Source of the DNA: HGM04593 sp045533955
GTDB lineage: Bacteria; Bacteroidota; Bacteroidia; Bacteroidales; Bacteroidaceae
NCBI GenBank assembly: GCA_045533955.1
Contig: JAZSIU010000019.1
Location: 1-64,000, forward strand
Length of the DNA: 64,000 nt
Reading direction: 5' to 3'
Numbering within the stretch: the first letter of the stretch is position 1; each line of letters begins with the position of its first letter. The position numbers and the translations under genes were made by a program. Positions 43,201 through 51,511 of this stretch are shown here, piece after piece. Under the pieces are notes generated by a model that saw only the letters and a list, made by a program, of their open reading frames with translations, was not told the DNA's origin and searched no databases.

Positions 43201-44031
43201 AGCGGCGATGGTACAAACGCAAAATGGCGTCTGACAATTAAGGAGGATAATGCAACCGAGGCCAAAAAGGCGCAGCTTGAGGCTCTCATCCGACGTGCCG
43301 AGTTTATTGAGATTGAGATGACGGCGAATCACAAGGTTGACCTTGTCGATAATATCGACGAGTATAGAAAGGCGCTATTTAATGTGTGGAGCAGTGCTGT
43401 TAAGGCCGAGACGCCTATGCGCGTAAATATGGCCCTTGATGCTCTTAAAGCCGAGATAGCCACGGCCGAGGCTGCATATATACTTCTGCCCGATAATTAT
43501 CGTGGAACGGGTGCCATCTTCTTTTTCCGTATAAAGAACATCGCGACGGGCGAGTATTGTGTAATTGATACGGAGAGCACTACGTCGCAATACTTAAATA
43601 CCATTAAGTGTGGCCCCGCCGATGAGTCTGCCGATTGGGAATTCTGGACAACAGACAACGAGAATGAGTTTCAGATAACAAATGTTGCAACGGGTGAATA
43701 TGTATATACCAGCAACCGCAATTTCCAGAAAGTGGATGGCGCAGGGGAGCCTATGGTATTTACATTCACAGTCGACAAGGAGAAGGGTGCGTTGACAATA
43801 AGCAATGGAAATAAATATTGGCAGGTGCTCAGTAACGCGGCGGTGAAGAGCGGCTCGAGCCCGGCTTATTGGAGGCTGGAAATGACCGGTGGGGTGATGG
43901 AGAGCATTGAGGAGATTGTTACGGGTGATGAGGCAGTAGAGGGTGTCTACGACCTTCAGGGACGTCGCATCGAGAAGATACAGGCTCCCGGCTTGTACAT
44001 TGTCAATGGTAAGAAGATGCTCGTTAAATAA
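40237..44031 (+). CDS. Secreted M60-family metallopeptidase with ricin-like modules
   Basis: A 1264-residue exported protein. The signal peptide is MKKLFTLMLLMLVVMQAWA. Residues about 20-155 form a ricin-type beta-trefoil (YWIFEKNGNLWTIKNAYTGR). The central domain (about 240-690) is an M60 peptidase-like unit with the zinc motif HENGH at 485-489 and a third ligand Glu502 in CSEVSNN; this family cleaves mucin-type glycoproteins. A helical linker (about 790-870) leads to two more trefoil-like modules (about 870-1010 and 1095-1215). The last residues, VYDLQGRRIEK then GLYIVNGKKMLVK, resemble a type IX secretion tail and match the end of the hydrolase at 4494-5996. It is monocistronic. A mucin substrate is inferred from the family. 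Confidence 0.87.
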   Translation: MKKLFTLMLLMLVVMQAWAVAPEDGKIYKIVNPMRGNLKIAEDILEHTVYCPVDLNGKVYQYWIFEKNGNLWTIKNAYTGRYLQNHNTFYQSFTTGTSAATFDIIENKGVGADYYTIKNGNGNMGLHCDAGSALVPYMADSDSPGGSSWKFELVTISDEELAAAQKEYADFAKVSEGAEELIARYSTFFGDELCMQLKSEYASMSDEELTAAMTEIPADLVAAALKVKNNSWAEYEKEFRVNTYEPYSDPDVWGTKLLTKKFTWQNNPTGLYANTAEILYVFVKEDVPAGATLEIETLTDNGSRGTRTAVVKGMNVIPVSRDLQTVFVIYNANTVDGKAIADYPDIDIRIEGGVLNGYWDTERHDDADWVYISQKLATHPYIIVKGRNFIFNMVREYMILEGYCKNKITDAIGWWDNMADWQWSIMGLEEVRPSHFNNKLCARTLPTGYQSATNYYTQYLASYINNLLPYDRMMSNADNCWGPAHENGHVHQEAITPINCSEVSNNLFSNLVLYKLGRWQSRGGSISEIASEYANGLSWPSHSNHLMLRMYWQLYLYYHVAGNNPDFYPTLFKLLREDPIVKVGSSNKSYINKGSDDLLHFAEKCCEASGEDMTNFFEAWGFFVPMKEEHYGDYADYYLTSTEEMIAATKAKMAAYGKKAGAIEFIEDRVKGVPRTDGGSGNKLSHSASVSNAGELGHFTDFTPEKLAVEAKGYMYTKSATVISITSGTGAVGFKVLDANGKMLSFSNTHKILLTALQMASEFRVVAVQANGTYVDVPSAAVAGSEEQQLEALNSALTAAKNAINSASSSGTQVGLFYPEALEPLKALYDEAIAARDNKDQSVHAYGEWALLLEEAVRDLKNNRYAYIGISEGNIHTIVNRNYQAYGLVCENRALSGASNSAIPRDDERRDWEFVSAGAPDEFYIKNGLGYFVTSLAEEEQATAISTKESSAIVFVARNNGDATYSFSPKSNPSLFLTMDSKYKVVGGSGDGTNAKWRLTIKEDNATEAKKAQLEALIRRAEFIEIEMTANHKVDLVDNIDEYRKALFNVWSSAVKAETPMRVNMALDALKAEIATAEAAYILLPDNYRGTGAIFFFRIKNIATGEYCVIDTESTTSQYLNTIKCGPADESADWEFWTTDNENEFQITNVATGEYVYTSNRNFQKVDGAGEPMVFTFTVDKEKGALTISNGNKYWQVLSNAAVKSGSSPAYWRLEMTGGVMESIEEIVTGDEAVEGVYDLQGRRIEKIQAPGLYIVNGKKMLVK

Positions 44032-44085
44032 CGAATGTAATATCCAAAATTGCGCGCCGATTATTTTAAGCTGTCGGACGTGCGT

Positions 44086-44139
44086 CAATAAAACACTCTC
44101 CGCCGAGTTTTTATAGGCTCGGCGGAGAGTGTTTTATTG
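44086..44139. terminator. Bidirectional terminator between convergent genes
   Basis: A perfect 22-bp inverted repeat (44086-44107 with 44118-44139, core ACACTCTCCGCCGAG) with a 10-base loop and A/T tracts at both ends. It lies between the M60 gene and the convergent DUF3127 gene, so it can serve both. Confidence 0.85.
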
Positions 44140-44169
44140 ATATTATGGGGTGTGTACAAAATGCCCGGC

Positions 44170-44553
44170 TTAGAAGGGGAGGTCGTCGGTCTCGTTCTGT
44201 GCGCTAAAATCGGGTGCGCTCACTTTGGGGGCGTTTACCTGAGGCGCCGCCTCGTAGGGGGCGGCTGTGGGTGCTGCGGGAGCAACGCCGCGCTCTACCT
44301 TCCAAGCGCGAATGTCGTTGTACCAACGGCCGTTGTATTCGCGGGCGTTAATGTCGAAAGATACTGTCATCTCCTCGCCTGCTTGAATATTGAACTGTGC
44401 TATTTTGTCAGCTCCAAATACATTGAAGCACATCTTGCGGGGATACTGCTCGTGTGTTTCGAGTACGTACTCCTGCATTTTCCACTCGTTTCCTGTCTTT
44501 GAGATACCGCCTCTCTCGGGCAGCACTGCGATGATTTTTCCTGTAATTTCCAT
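44170..44553 (-). CDS. DUF3127 OB-fold protein with SSB-like tail
   Basis: A 127-residue protein. The start is put at 44553 (MEITGKIIAVLPERGG), the conserved beginning of the DUF3127 family; an ATG four codons earlier is possible. Residues 1-90 form an OB-fold-like domain (WKMQEYVLETHEQYPRKM, FNIQAGEEMTVSFDINA), followed by an Ala/Pro-rich linker and an acidic tip ETDDLPF. That tip resembles the C-terminal DDIPF peptide by which single-stranded DNA-binding protein recruits partners. Its function is not established; a DNA-binding role is inference. Confidence 0.8.
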   Translation of the reverse strand: MEITGKIIAVLPERGGISKTGNEWKMQEYVLETHEQYPRKMCFNVFGADKIAQFNIQAGEEMTVSFDINAREYNGRWYNDIRAWKVERGVAPAAPTAAPYEAAPQVNAPKVSAPDFSAQNETDDLPF

Positions 44554-44647
44554 AATTCGATTCAAATAGTTGGCGAAAATAATTCATTTCTTTGAAAAAA
44601 ACGAGGATTCATAGCCATTTTTGATAAATAATTTCAGTTTCTTTCTT

Positions 44648-44678
44648 TGTATTAACTCCTCTTTTCATTATCTTCGCA
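44648..44678 (+). promoter_or_regulatory. dnaN promoter (TTTG-N19-TATCTTCG)
   Basis: TTTG at 44648-44651 and TATCTTCG at 44671-44678 are separated by exactly 19 bp, the Bacteroidetes spacing, with one variant base in the -7 element. The leader would be about 65 nt. Confidence 0.65.
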
Positions 44679-44751
44679 GAATAATAGGTGTGCAAATTTG
44701 TACGCTTTTTTATGTAGTGAACCCGAAAAAACAATTAAATAGATAAATATT

Positions 44752-45876
44752 ATGAATTTTACAGTATCAAGCTCTCTGTTGTCATCGCGCTTACAGACTA
44801 TCAGTCGAGTAATAAACTCAAAAAATACTATCCCTGTGCTCGATTGTTTCCTCTTCGAGCTTAGTGGAAATAAATTGACGCTTACTGCATCCGACCCCGA
44901 TAATACGTTGAATACCTCGTTCGAGGTTATTGAGTGTTCCGAGGATTTTAGTTTTGCAATTTCTTCGAAGATTCTGATAGATTCGTTGAAGGAAATCTCG
45001 GAGCAGCCTTTGCGTTTCGAGGTTAACAAGGAGACGCTGGAACTCACTATCTACTATCTGAACGGAAAGTACAGTATGGTGGGACAGAGTGCCGAGGAGT
45101 ATCCGTCGGCGCCGGTGCTGGGCGAGGGTGCTGTGAAGATTGCTATTGCCAATAGCACGCTTCTGAGCGGTATTTCGTGCTCGCTGTTCGCTGCAGCCGA
45201 TGATGAGATTCGTCCGGCAATGTGCGGTGTCTATTTCGACTTTACCCCTGAGAATGTTACTTTTGTGGCATCGGACGGACATAAATTGGCACGTTGCCGC
45301 GATTATTCGGTAACAGGGGCCGAAAAATCGGCTTTTATCCTGCCGAAAAAGCCTGCCACGCTGCTTAGGAACCTCTTGGGTAAGGACGAGCAAGAGGAGG
45401 TTGTGCTTGAGTTTGACGGACGTTTCGCAACATTTGCAATGGGTGAGTACGAACTTGTGTGCCGTCTGCTCGACTATCGTTACCCCAACTACAACGCCGT
45501 AATTCCGCAGAATAACCCCCACAAACTCATCGTCGATAGAGCGGCGCTAATAGGTACGCTGCGTCGTGTGGCTATCTTCTCGTCGCAGGTGAGCCTTATT
45601 AAACTGCACATCGAGAGTGGCAAAATGATTATCTCGGCACAGAACCCCGATTTTTCGACTGCGGCCGAGGAGAGCATCACTTGCAACTACGACAGCGTGC
45701 CTATGAACATTGGCTTCCGCGCGTCGTTGCTCATTGATATGCTCAATAATATCCCCGGACAGGATGTTGTAATTGAGCTTGCCGACCCATCGCGCGCGGG
45801 TGTCATCGTGCCTGCCGAGCAGAGCGAGAAGCAAGAGCTGTTGATGCTGCTTCTGCCGGTGATGATTGCAGAGTAA
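44752..45876 (+). CDS. dnaN: DNA polymerase III beta sliding clamp
   Basis: The beta clamp is a ring-shaped dimer that tethers the replicative polymerase and other repair factors to DNA. The 374 residues match the family length, with three successive clamp domains (about 1-120, 130-250, 255-374). The start MNFTVSSSLLSSRLQTISRV, the ASDGHKLARCR segment in domain 2 and the C-terminal LLLPVMIAE (family consensus LMPMR-like pocket end) are characteristic. There is no dnaA nearby; the gene is followed by the exonuclease and coaBC genes as in other Bacteroidales. Confidence 0.97.
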   Translation: MNFTVSSSLLSSRLQTISRVINSKNTIPVLDCFLFELSGNKLTLTASDPDNTLNTSFEVIECSEDFSFAISSKILIDSLKEISEQPLRFEVNKETLELTIYYLNGKYSMVGQSAEEYPSAPVLGEGAVKIAIANSTLLSGISCSLFAAADDEIRPAMCGVYFDFTPENVTFVASDGHKLARCRDYSVTGAEKSAFILPKKPATLLRNLLGKDEQEEVVLEFDGRFATFAMGEYELVCRLLDYRYPNYNAVIPQNNPHKLIVDRAALIGTLRRVAIFSSQVSLIKLHIESGKMIISAQNPDFSTAAEESITCNYDSVPMNIGFRASLLIDMLNNIPGQDVVIELADPSRAGVIVPAEQSEKQELLMLLLPVMIAE

Positions 45877-45905
45877 CGGAAATTGTATAACAATTCTTAC
45901 AAATA

Positions 45906-45945
45906 AAGAGGATGCGTCGGAATGAAAATTTTGCCGCACCCTCTT
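45906..45945 (+). terminator. Possible terminator after dnaN
   Basis: An 11-bp stem with one A-C mismatch (45906-45916 with 45935-45945) lies 29 bp after the dnaN stop. It lacks a strong T-run, so its activity is doubtful. Confidence 0.35.
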
Positions 45946-45973
45946 AATCTGTAAAAATAAAAGGCTCAAAATA

Positions 45974-46144
45974 AGAAGCTGTTTAAATTTATATCGCTTA
46001 GTTTTTTATGGGTCAAAAATAAAGTGCGCATAGCTGGCTATGCTATTGCAAAAAAGTAGAAAACAGACATATAGAATATAAAAAACGACGAAAAATATAC
46101 GGCTTCCATATAAAAAACTTTTTTAAGAAATTTAAACGGCTTCT
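45974..46144. repeat. MITE-like element, longer copy
   Basis: A 171-bp block bounded by a 17-bp terminal inverted repeat with one mismatch (45974-45990, AGAAGCTGTTTAAATTT, with 46128-46144). The interior has a GCATAGC-TG-GCTATGC hairpin near 46029-46044 and no ORF. It is similar at both ends to the block at 32928-33033, also just upstream of a start codon. It ends 8 bp before the exonuclease ATG. No transposase or target duplication was identified. Confidence 0.5.
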
Positions 46145-46152
46145 AAAGAATT

Positions 46153-46923
46153 ATGAAACTGAATCTTAAAAATCCCATAATTTTTTTCGACCTTGAAACG
46201 ACGGGCGTTGATGTGTCAAAAGACCGCATCGTCGAAATTTGTTACATAAAAGTGTGGCCCAACGGCAACGAGGCCTCGCGCACGATGCGCATAAACCCGG
46301 GAATACACATCCCCGAGCAATCGACTGCGGTTCACGGAATAAAGGACGAGGATGTAAAGGATTGTCCTATGTTCAAGGATGTTGCCAAGGAGATAGCAAA
46401 TGATTTTCAGGGGTGCGACATTGCCGGGTTCAACTCGAACCGCTTCGACCTTCCCTTGTTGGCCGAGGAGTTTCTGCGTGCACAGGTTGATATTGACCTC
46501 AGCCGCCACCGTGCCATAGACGTACAGGTTATTTATCATAAATTGGAGCAGCGCACACTGTCGGCAGCATATAAATTCTATTGTGGCGCCGAACTTGTCG
46601 ATGCTCACAGCGCTCTTGCCGACACGCGCGCAACGTACGAGATTCTTCAGGCACAGCTCGACCATTATCCCGAGGTGCTGAAAAATGATATGGAGTTTCT
46701 CTCGGAATTTTCGTCCTTTACGCGTAACGTCGATTTTGCGGGGCGTATGGTATATGATGAGGCAGGCAACGAGATAATAAATTTCGGAAAATATAAGGGC
46801 GAGAAGGTCGAGACGGTGCTTGTGCGCGACCCGGGCTACTATGCGTGGATTATGAACGGCGATTTTCCGCTTAACACCAAGCAGGTGCTTACACGTATCA
46901 AGCTGCGTGCTTTGAAGAAATAA
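46153..46923 (+). CDS. DnaQ-family 3'-5' exonuclease
   Basis: A 256-residue DEDD exonuclease. Exo I is FFDLETTGVD (Asp and Glu ligands), Exo II is GFNSNRFDLPLLAEEF, and Exo III with the catalytic His is HSALADTRATYEIL. After the exonuclease domain (about 8-180) there is a short C-terminal domain (NFGKYKGEKVETVLVRDPGY) of the DUF3820 type found on related exonucleases. It may act as a proofreading or repair exonuclease. It lies between dnaN and coaBC. Confidence 0.88.
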   Translation: MKLNLKNPIIFFDLETTGVDVSKDRIVEICYIKVWPNGNEASRTMRINPGIHIPEQSTAVHGIKDEDVKDCPMFKDVAKEIANDFQGCDIAGFNSNRFDLPLLAEEFLRAQVDIDLSRHRAIDVQVIYHKLEQRTLSAAYKFYCGAELVDAHSALADTRATYEILQAQLDHYPEVLKNDMEFLSEFSSFTRNVDFAGRMVYDEAGNEIINFGKYKGEKVETVLVRDPGYYAWIMNGDFPLNTKQVLTRIKLRALKK

Positions 46924-46962
46924 TAGTCTGTTTTGTTGGAAATTTTAACAGTTTCTGAATAT

Positions 46963-49041
46963 ATGCTGAAAGGAAAGAAAATTGTGTTGGGGATTACCGG
47001 CAGCATTGCCGCCTATAAGGCTGCGCTGCTTGTGCGTCTGCTTGTGAAAGAGGGGGCCGAGGTTCAGGTTATAATGACGCCGTCGGCTAAGGAGTTTATT
47101 ACTCCGCTCACCCTATCGACCCTCTCGGGGCGCGCTGTGTTGAGCGAGTTTTTCCATTCGGAGAGTGGAGCGTGGAACAGCCACGTCGAGCTTGGCCTGT
47201 GGGCCGATGCTATGATTGTAGCGCCTGCAACGGCTGCGACAATTGGTAAGATGGCGAGCGGTATTGCCGATAATCTGCTTGTAACAACCTATCTGTCGAT
47301 GAAGGCTCCGGTGCTTGTGGCTCCGGCGATGGACCTTGATATGTATGCTCACCCATCGACGCAGCGCAATCTCGATATTCTGCGCTCGTATGGCAATCAC
47401 ATAATAGAGCCGGCCGAGGGCGAGCTTGCTAGCCATCTTAAGGGCAAGGGACGTATGGAGGAGCCACAGAATATTGTCGAGAGGCTGCGCGAGCTTTTTT
47501 TTGTGAAAGGGCCGCTTGCCGGTAAAAAGATTCTGGTAACGGCCGGCCCTACATACGAGAAAATTGACCCGGTGCGCTTCATTGGAAACTATTCATCGGG
47601 CAAGATGGGCTTTGCAATAGCGCACGAGTGTGCGCGGGCGGGCGCCGAGGTTACGCTTGTGTCGGGACCCGTGTCGTTGCCTACGCCTCACGCCTCGATA
47701 AAGCGTGTGGATGTTGAGTCGGCGCGCCAGATGCACGCAGCCTCGAGTGAGGCCTTCGGTGGGTGCGACGCGGCCATTCTCTGTGCCGCCGTTGCCGATT
47801 ATCGCCCCTCGTCTCAGGCCGATAAGAAGATTAAGCGCACCGACGAGAATATGACAATTGAGCTCGAGGCTAATCCCGATATTGCAGCCTCTTTGGGGGC
47901 TGTCAAGCGCGAGGGACAGCTGCTGGCGGGCTTTGCGCTCGAGACGAACGATGCGCTCTCCAATGCCCGCCTTAAACTAAAGAAAAAGAATCTCGATTTT
48001 ATAGTGCTTAACTCGCTCGAGGATAAAGGCGCGGGCTTTGCTGTGGATACAAACAAGGTTACCATCATCGACGGCTCGGGAGCGACGGAGTATCCGCTGA
48101 AGAGTAAGGCCTCGGTGGCGCGCGATATTGTGGCGCATCTTGCGCGGCTCTTTACGATGCTTATACTGCTGTTTGCCCCGCTCGCTCTCGGGGCGCAAGA
48201 GCTCAATGCAACCGTCAGCCTTAATACCTCTAAGGTGCAGGGCACAAATACCGAGGTTTTTACGGTGCTTAAGGATGCTCTGACCGAGTTTATCAACAAC
48301 CGCAAATGGACGGATTATACCTACGAGGAGCACGAACGCATTGCCTGTAACTTTACATTCATCGTCGATGGCTACTCGGACGACGGCTCTTTTACCTGCT
48401 CGCTTATGGTACAGGGCTCGCGTCCGGTGTTCGGCTCGGCCTACTCATCGACGCTCTTTAAATACGAGGATAAGGGTATAAAATTCACCTATCAGCCCTA
48501 CGACCGATTAGAATTTAATGAGGATAATCTCGACAATAATCTCACCGCAGTGATTGCCTTTTATGCCTATCTGATAATTGGCCTTGATATGGACTCGATG
48601 GGTGAGCTTGGGGGTAGCGAGTTTCTGAACCGCGCGCTGAATATTGCGGGTAATGCTCAGAATATGGGCGACAGCGGCTGGCGCGCCGGAAGCAGCAACA
48701 ACAACCGCTACACGGTTATTGATGATTATATGAATGGGGCGATGGAGCCTCTGCGCCGCCTCTACTATAAGTATCATCGTTTGGGCCTTGATACAATGTT
48801 CAAGGATGCCGAGGCCGGGCGAAAGGTCATCACCGAGTGTATGACGATGCTTCAAGAGGCCTATAATAACCGTCCGCTGGCCTATATGACGAAACTTTTT
48901 ACCGAGTATAAGCAGGATGAATTTGTGAATCTCTATTCGTTCGAGGGCGGGGCTGCCGAGAAGCAGGCTGTTGTGAAGATTCTCTCCGAGATTAACCCCT
49001 CGCAGTCGGATGCTTGGGACAAGATTCTTAAATCACGCTAA
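46963..49041 (+). CDS. coaBC: CoaBC fused in frame to a DUF4835 protein
   Basis: A 692-residue reading frame that joins two proteins normally encoded separately. Residues 1-~395 are CoaBC, the bifunctional flavoprotein of coenzyme A synthesis: decarboxylase part ITGSIAAYKAA, then the PAMDLDMYAHPSTQRN region; synthetase part KILVTAGPTYEKIDPVRFI with NYSSGKMG and AAVADYRPSSQADKKIK. The start is at 46963 (MLKGKKIVLG). From Met399 (ATG 48157) a signal-peptide-like stretch MLILLFAPLALGAQ begins a 294-residue DUF4835 domain, an exported family linked by some annotations to type IX secretion. No stop codon separates them. Either a true fusion, internal initiation at 48157, or a lost stop. Genes before and after match the usual dnaN-exonuclease-coaBC-DUF4835-recN order. 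Confidence 0.85.
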   Translation: MLKGKKIVLGITGSIAAYKAALLVRLLVKEGAEVQVIMTPSAKEFITPLTLSTLSGRAVLSEFFHSESGAWNSHVELGLWADAMIVAPATAATIGKMASGIADNLLVTTYLSMKAPVLVAPAMDLDMYAHPSTQRNLDILRSYGNHIIEPAEGELASHLKGKGRMEEPQNIVERLRELFFVKGPLAGKKILVTAGPTYEKIDPVRFIGNYSSGKMGFAIAHECARAGAEVTLVSGPVSLPTPHASIKRVDVESARQMHAASSEAFGGCDAAILCAAVADYRPSSQADKKIKRTDENMTIELEANPDIAASLGAVKREGQLLAGFALETNDALSNARLKLKKKNLDFIVLNSLEDKGAGFAVDTNKVTIIDGSGATEYPLKSKASVARDIVAHLARLFTMLILLFAPLALGAQELNATVSLNTSKVQGTNTEVFTVLKDALTEFINNRKWTDYTYEEHERIACNFTFIVDGYSDDGSFTCSLMVQGSRPVFGSAYSSTLFKYEDKGIKFTYQPYDRLEFNEDNLDNNLTAVIAFYAYLIIGLDMDSMGELGGSEFLNRALNIAGNAQNMGDSGWRAGSSNNNRYTVIDDYMNGAMEPLRRLYYKYHRLGLDTMFKDAEAGRKVITECMTMLQEAYNNRPLAYMTKLFTEYKQDEFVNLYSFEGGAAEKQAVVKILSEINPSQSDAWDKILKSR

Positions 49042-49049
49042 TTGGGAAT

Positions 49050-50720
49050 ATGCTAAAATCGCTTAAAATAGATAATTTTGCTCTTATAGACCATCTTGAG
49101 ATTGACCTTGCAAATGGTTTTTCGGTTATTACCGGTGAGACGGGAACAGGAAAATCGGTGTTTCTTGGGGCAATCTCGATGATGCTGGGCCAGCGCTCCG
49201 ATGCAAAAATGGTGCGCGAGGGGGCTGTGCGCTGTACCATCGAGGGAGTGTTCGACCTTTCGGGGTATAATCTGCAACATTTTTTCGAGGCGAACGACCT
49301 TGACTACGACGAGAGCGAGTGCATCGTGCGGCGCGAGGTGTCGTTGGCGGGACGCAGTCGTGCTTTTATAAACGACACGCCGGTAACAGTGGCGCAGCTC
49401 AAGGAGTTGGGTGCGGCGCTCATAGATATTCACTCGCAGCATCAGAATCTGCTGTTGGGCGATAGGAATTTTCAGTTGAATGTGCTCGATACGTTGGGCT
49501 GCGGCGATAAGGAACTGCGCGAGTATGAGGCGCTCTATGGTGAGTATCGAGCGGTGCTCTCGAGGCTTGAGAAGCTACGCGACGAGCTCGAGAGGAGTCG
49601 GCGCGACGAGGATTTTGTGCGCTTCCAGCTTGAGGAGATTGATGCGCTGTCGTTACACGAGGAGGAGCAGGAGGAGCTCGAGCAGGAGCAGTCGCAGCTA
49701 TCGCACGCCGAGGATATTAAGGCGGCACTATGTGGAGCGCTTGCTCTGATGGAAGGCGAGGGTGAGCGCAACCTTGTGCAGGCAGTGCGCGAGGCGGCAA
49801 CGGCTCTTGCGCGTGTGGCAGCACACTATCCGGCAGCCTCGGAACTGTCCGAGCGCTTGGAGGCCAATTATATTGAGCTGAAGGATTGTTGCAGCGAGCT
49901 GAGCTATCGTGCCGAGGGGGTGGTCTTTTCGCCCGAGAGGCTCGAATTTGTCGATAGACGTCTCTCGGCAATATACGACTTACAGAAAAAGCATCGTGTG
50001 GGCTCGCTGCCCGAGCTTCTGGAGCTTGCCGAGGCTATGCGCGAGCGTCTGCAACACATCGAGGGGGGCGACGAGGAGGTTGCCACGCTCGAAAAGAGGC
50101 TCGCTGCTGTTACCCGTGAAGCTACGGAGGCTGCGGCAAGGCTCACGGCAAGGCGCCGCGAAGCGGCGCAGATGCTGCAAGAGAAAATCACTGCAATTCT
50201 CGTTACGCTGGGAATGCCGCTCATACGCTTCGGGGTGCAGTTTGAGGCGAGCGCCGATTTTACGCCGCAGGGCACCGACGTTGTGCGTTTCCTCTTCTCG
50301 GCCAACAGCATAAGCCCTATGCAGCCGCTATCCGAGGTGGCCTCGGGCGGTGAGATGGCGCGTGTTATGCTTGCGTTAAAATCGCTCATTGCCGACAGTG
50401 TAAGGCAGCCTACGCTTATATTCGATGAGATTGATACGGGAATCTCGGGCATTCTTGCCGAGAGAATGGGGCGGCTGATGCGTCAGATGGGTTGCATCGA
50501 CCATCAGGTAATAAGCATCACTCATCTGCCGCAGGTGGCGGCCTTGGGCACGGCGCACTATAAGGTATATAAAGAGGAGGGGGCAGGCGGCACAAAGACA
50601 AATATTGTGGAGCTCAAGGGCGAGGAGCGTGTGCGCGAGATTGCCCAAATGATGAGTGGCGAGACACTCACCGAGGCGGCTCTTGACAATGCACGTCTGC
50701 TGCTCTCGGGTGTAAATTGA
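49050..50720 (+). CDS. recN: DNA repair protein RecN
   Basis: RecN is an SMC-like ATPase that acts in double-strand-break repair. The 556 residues match the family. Walker A is GETGTGKSV near residue 32, preceded by MLKSLKIDNFALIDHLEIDL; the ABC signature is SEVASGGEMARVMLALKSL and Walker B is TLIFDEIDTGISG in the C-terminal lobe. Between them are two coiled-coil arms (about 150-220 and 320-375). The gene starts 8 bp after the CoaBC-DUF4835 stop, so they are likely co-transcribed. Confidence 0.97.
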   Translation: MLKSLKIDNFALIDHLEIDLANGFSVITGETGTGKSVFLGAISMMLGQRSDAKMVREGAVRCTIEGVFDLSGYNLQHFFEANDLDYDESECIVRREVSLAGRSRAFINDTPVTVAQLKELGAALIDIHSQHQNLLLGDRNFQLNVLDTLGCGDKELREYEALYGEYRAVLSRLEKLRDELERSRRDEDFVRFQLEEIDALSLHEEEQEELEQEQSQLSHAEDIKAALCGALALMEGEGERNLVQAVREAATALARVAAHYPAASELSERLEANYIELKDCCSELSYRAEGVVFSPERLEFVDRRLSAIYDLQKKHRVGSLPELLELAEAMRERLQHIEGGDEEVATLEKRLAAVTREATEAAARLTARRREAAQMLQEKITAILVTLGMPLIRFGVQFEASADFTPQGTDVVRFLFSANSISPMQPLSEVASGGEMARVMLALKSLIADSVRQPTLIFDEIDTGISGILAERMGRLMRQMGCIDHQVISITHLPQVAALGTAHYKVYKEEGAGGTKTNIVELKGEERVREIAQMMSGETLTEAALDNARLLLSGVN

Positions 50721-50741
50721 TATTGATAAATAAGAAGGATT

Positions 50742-51488
50742 ATGGTTAATACAAATGAAATGATTTTTGGAGTGCGCGCAGTGCTCGAGGCTCTCGAGGC
50801 CGGAAAAGAGGTGGACAAGATTCTTGTTAAACGCGATATTCAGAGTGAGCTCTCGCGCGAGCTTTTCGCTGCACTCAAAGGGCGCACAATCCCGGTGGTG
50901 CGTGTGCCGGTGGAGAAATTGAACCGCATCACACGTAAGAATCATCAGGGAGTGATTGCGTTTATCTCGGCGGTGGAATATGCTCACGTTGATACTCTCG
51001 TGCCTACGCTGTACGAGGAGGGGAGAGTGCCTCTCTTGGTGCTTCTGGACGGAATAACCGACGTGCGTAATTTTGGCTCAATAGCTCGTACCTGCGACTG
51101 TGCCGGCGTGGATGCCATAATAATTCCTGCGCACAACAGCGTAACGGTTAACGCCGATGCTGTAAAGACCTCGGCGGGGGCACTGCATACGCTGCCCGTG
51201 TGCCGCGAGAAGAATATCACCGAGACGCTGCGCTATCTTAAAGAGTCGGGCGTGCGCATCGTGTGTGCAACCGAAAAGGGGACAATGAGCTACACGCGCA
51301 GTGTTTACACCGAGCCTGTGTGCATTGTGATGGGCGCCGAGGATACGGGAATACCCGTCGAGCATCTGCGTCTGTGCGACGATTGGGTCTCTATCCCGCA
51401 ATTTGGAAATATAGAGTCGCTGAATGTGTCGGTGGCAACGGGCGTTATTCTGTACGAGGCGGTGCGTCAGCGCCACGAGGGCGAGTAA
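50742..51488 (+). CDS. rlmB: TrmH/SpoU-family 23S rRNA 2'-O-methyltransferase (RlmB-like)
   Basis: A 248-residue SPOUT methyltransferase, most likely the RlmB-type enzyme that methylates the ribose of G2251 in 23S rRNA. An N-terminal L30e-like substrate domain (FGVRAVLEALEAGKEVDKIL) is followed by the trefoil-knot domain with motif 1 DGITDVRNFGSIARTCDCAG, motif 2 IVMGAEDTGI and motif 3 IPQFGNIESLNVSVATGV. It lies 21 bp after recN. The substrate was assigned by family and length only. Confidence 0.88.
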   Translation: MVNTNEMIFGVRAVLEALEAGKEVDKILVKRDIQSELSRELFAALKGRTIPVVRVPVEKLNRITRKNHQGVIAFISAVEYAHVDTLVPTLYEEGRVPLLVLLDGITDVRNFGSIARTCDCAGVDAIIIPAHNSVTVNADAVKTSAGALHTLPVCREKNITETLRYLKESGVRIVCATEKGTMSYTRSVYTEPVCIVMGAEDTGIPVEHLRLCDDWVSIPQFGNIESLNVSVATGVILYEAVRQRHEGE

Positions 51489-51511
51489 TGTTCACATCAA
51501 TAGTTTAGAAT

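Noticed and set aside
44818..45522. A 234-codon frame opposite dnaN
   Set aside because: Antisense to a confidently identified gene with high codon bias; such frames are common shadows in this GC range.
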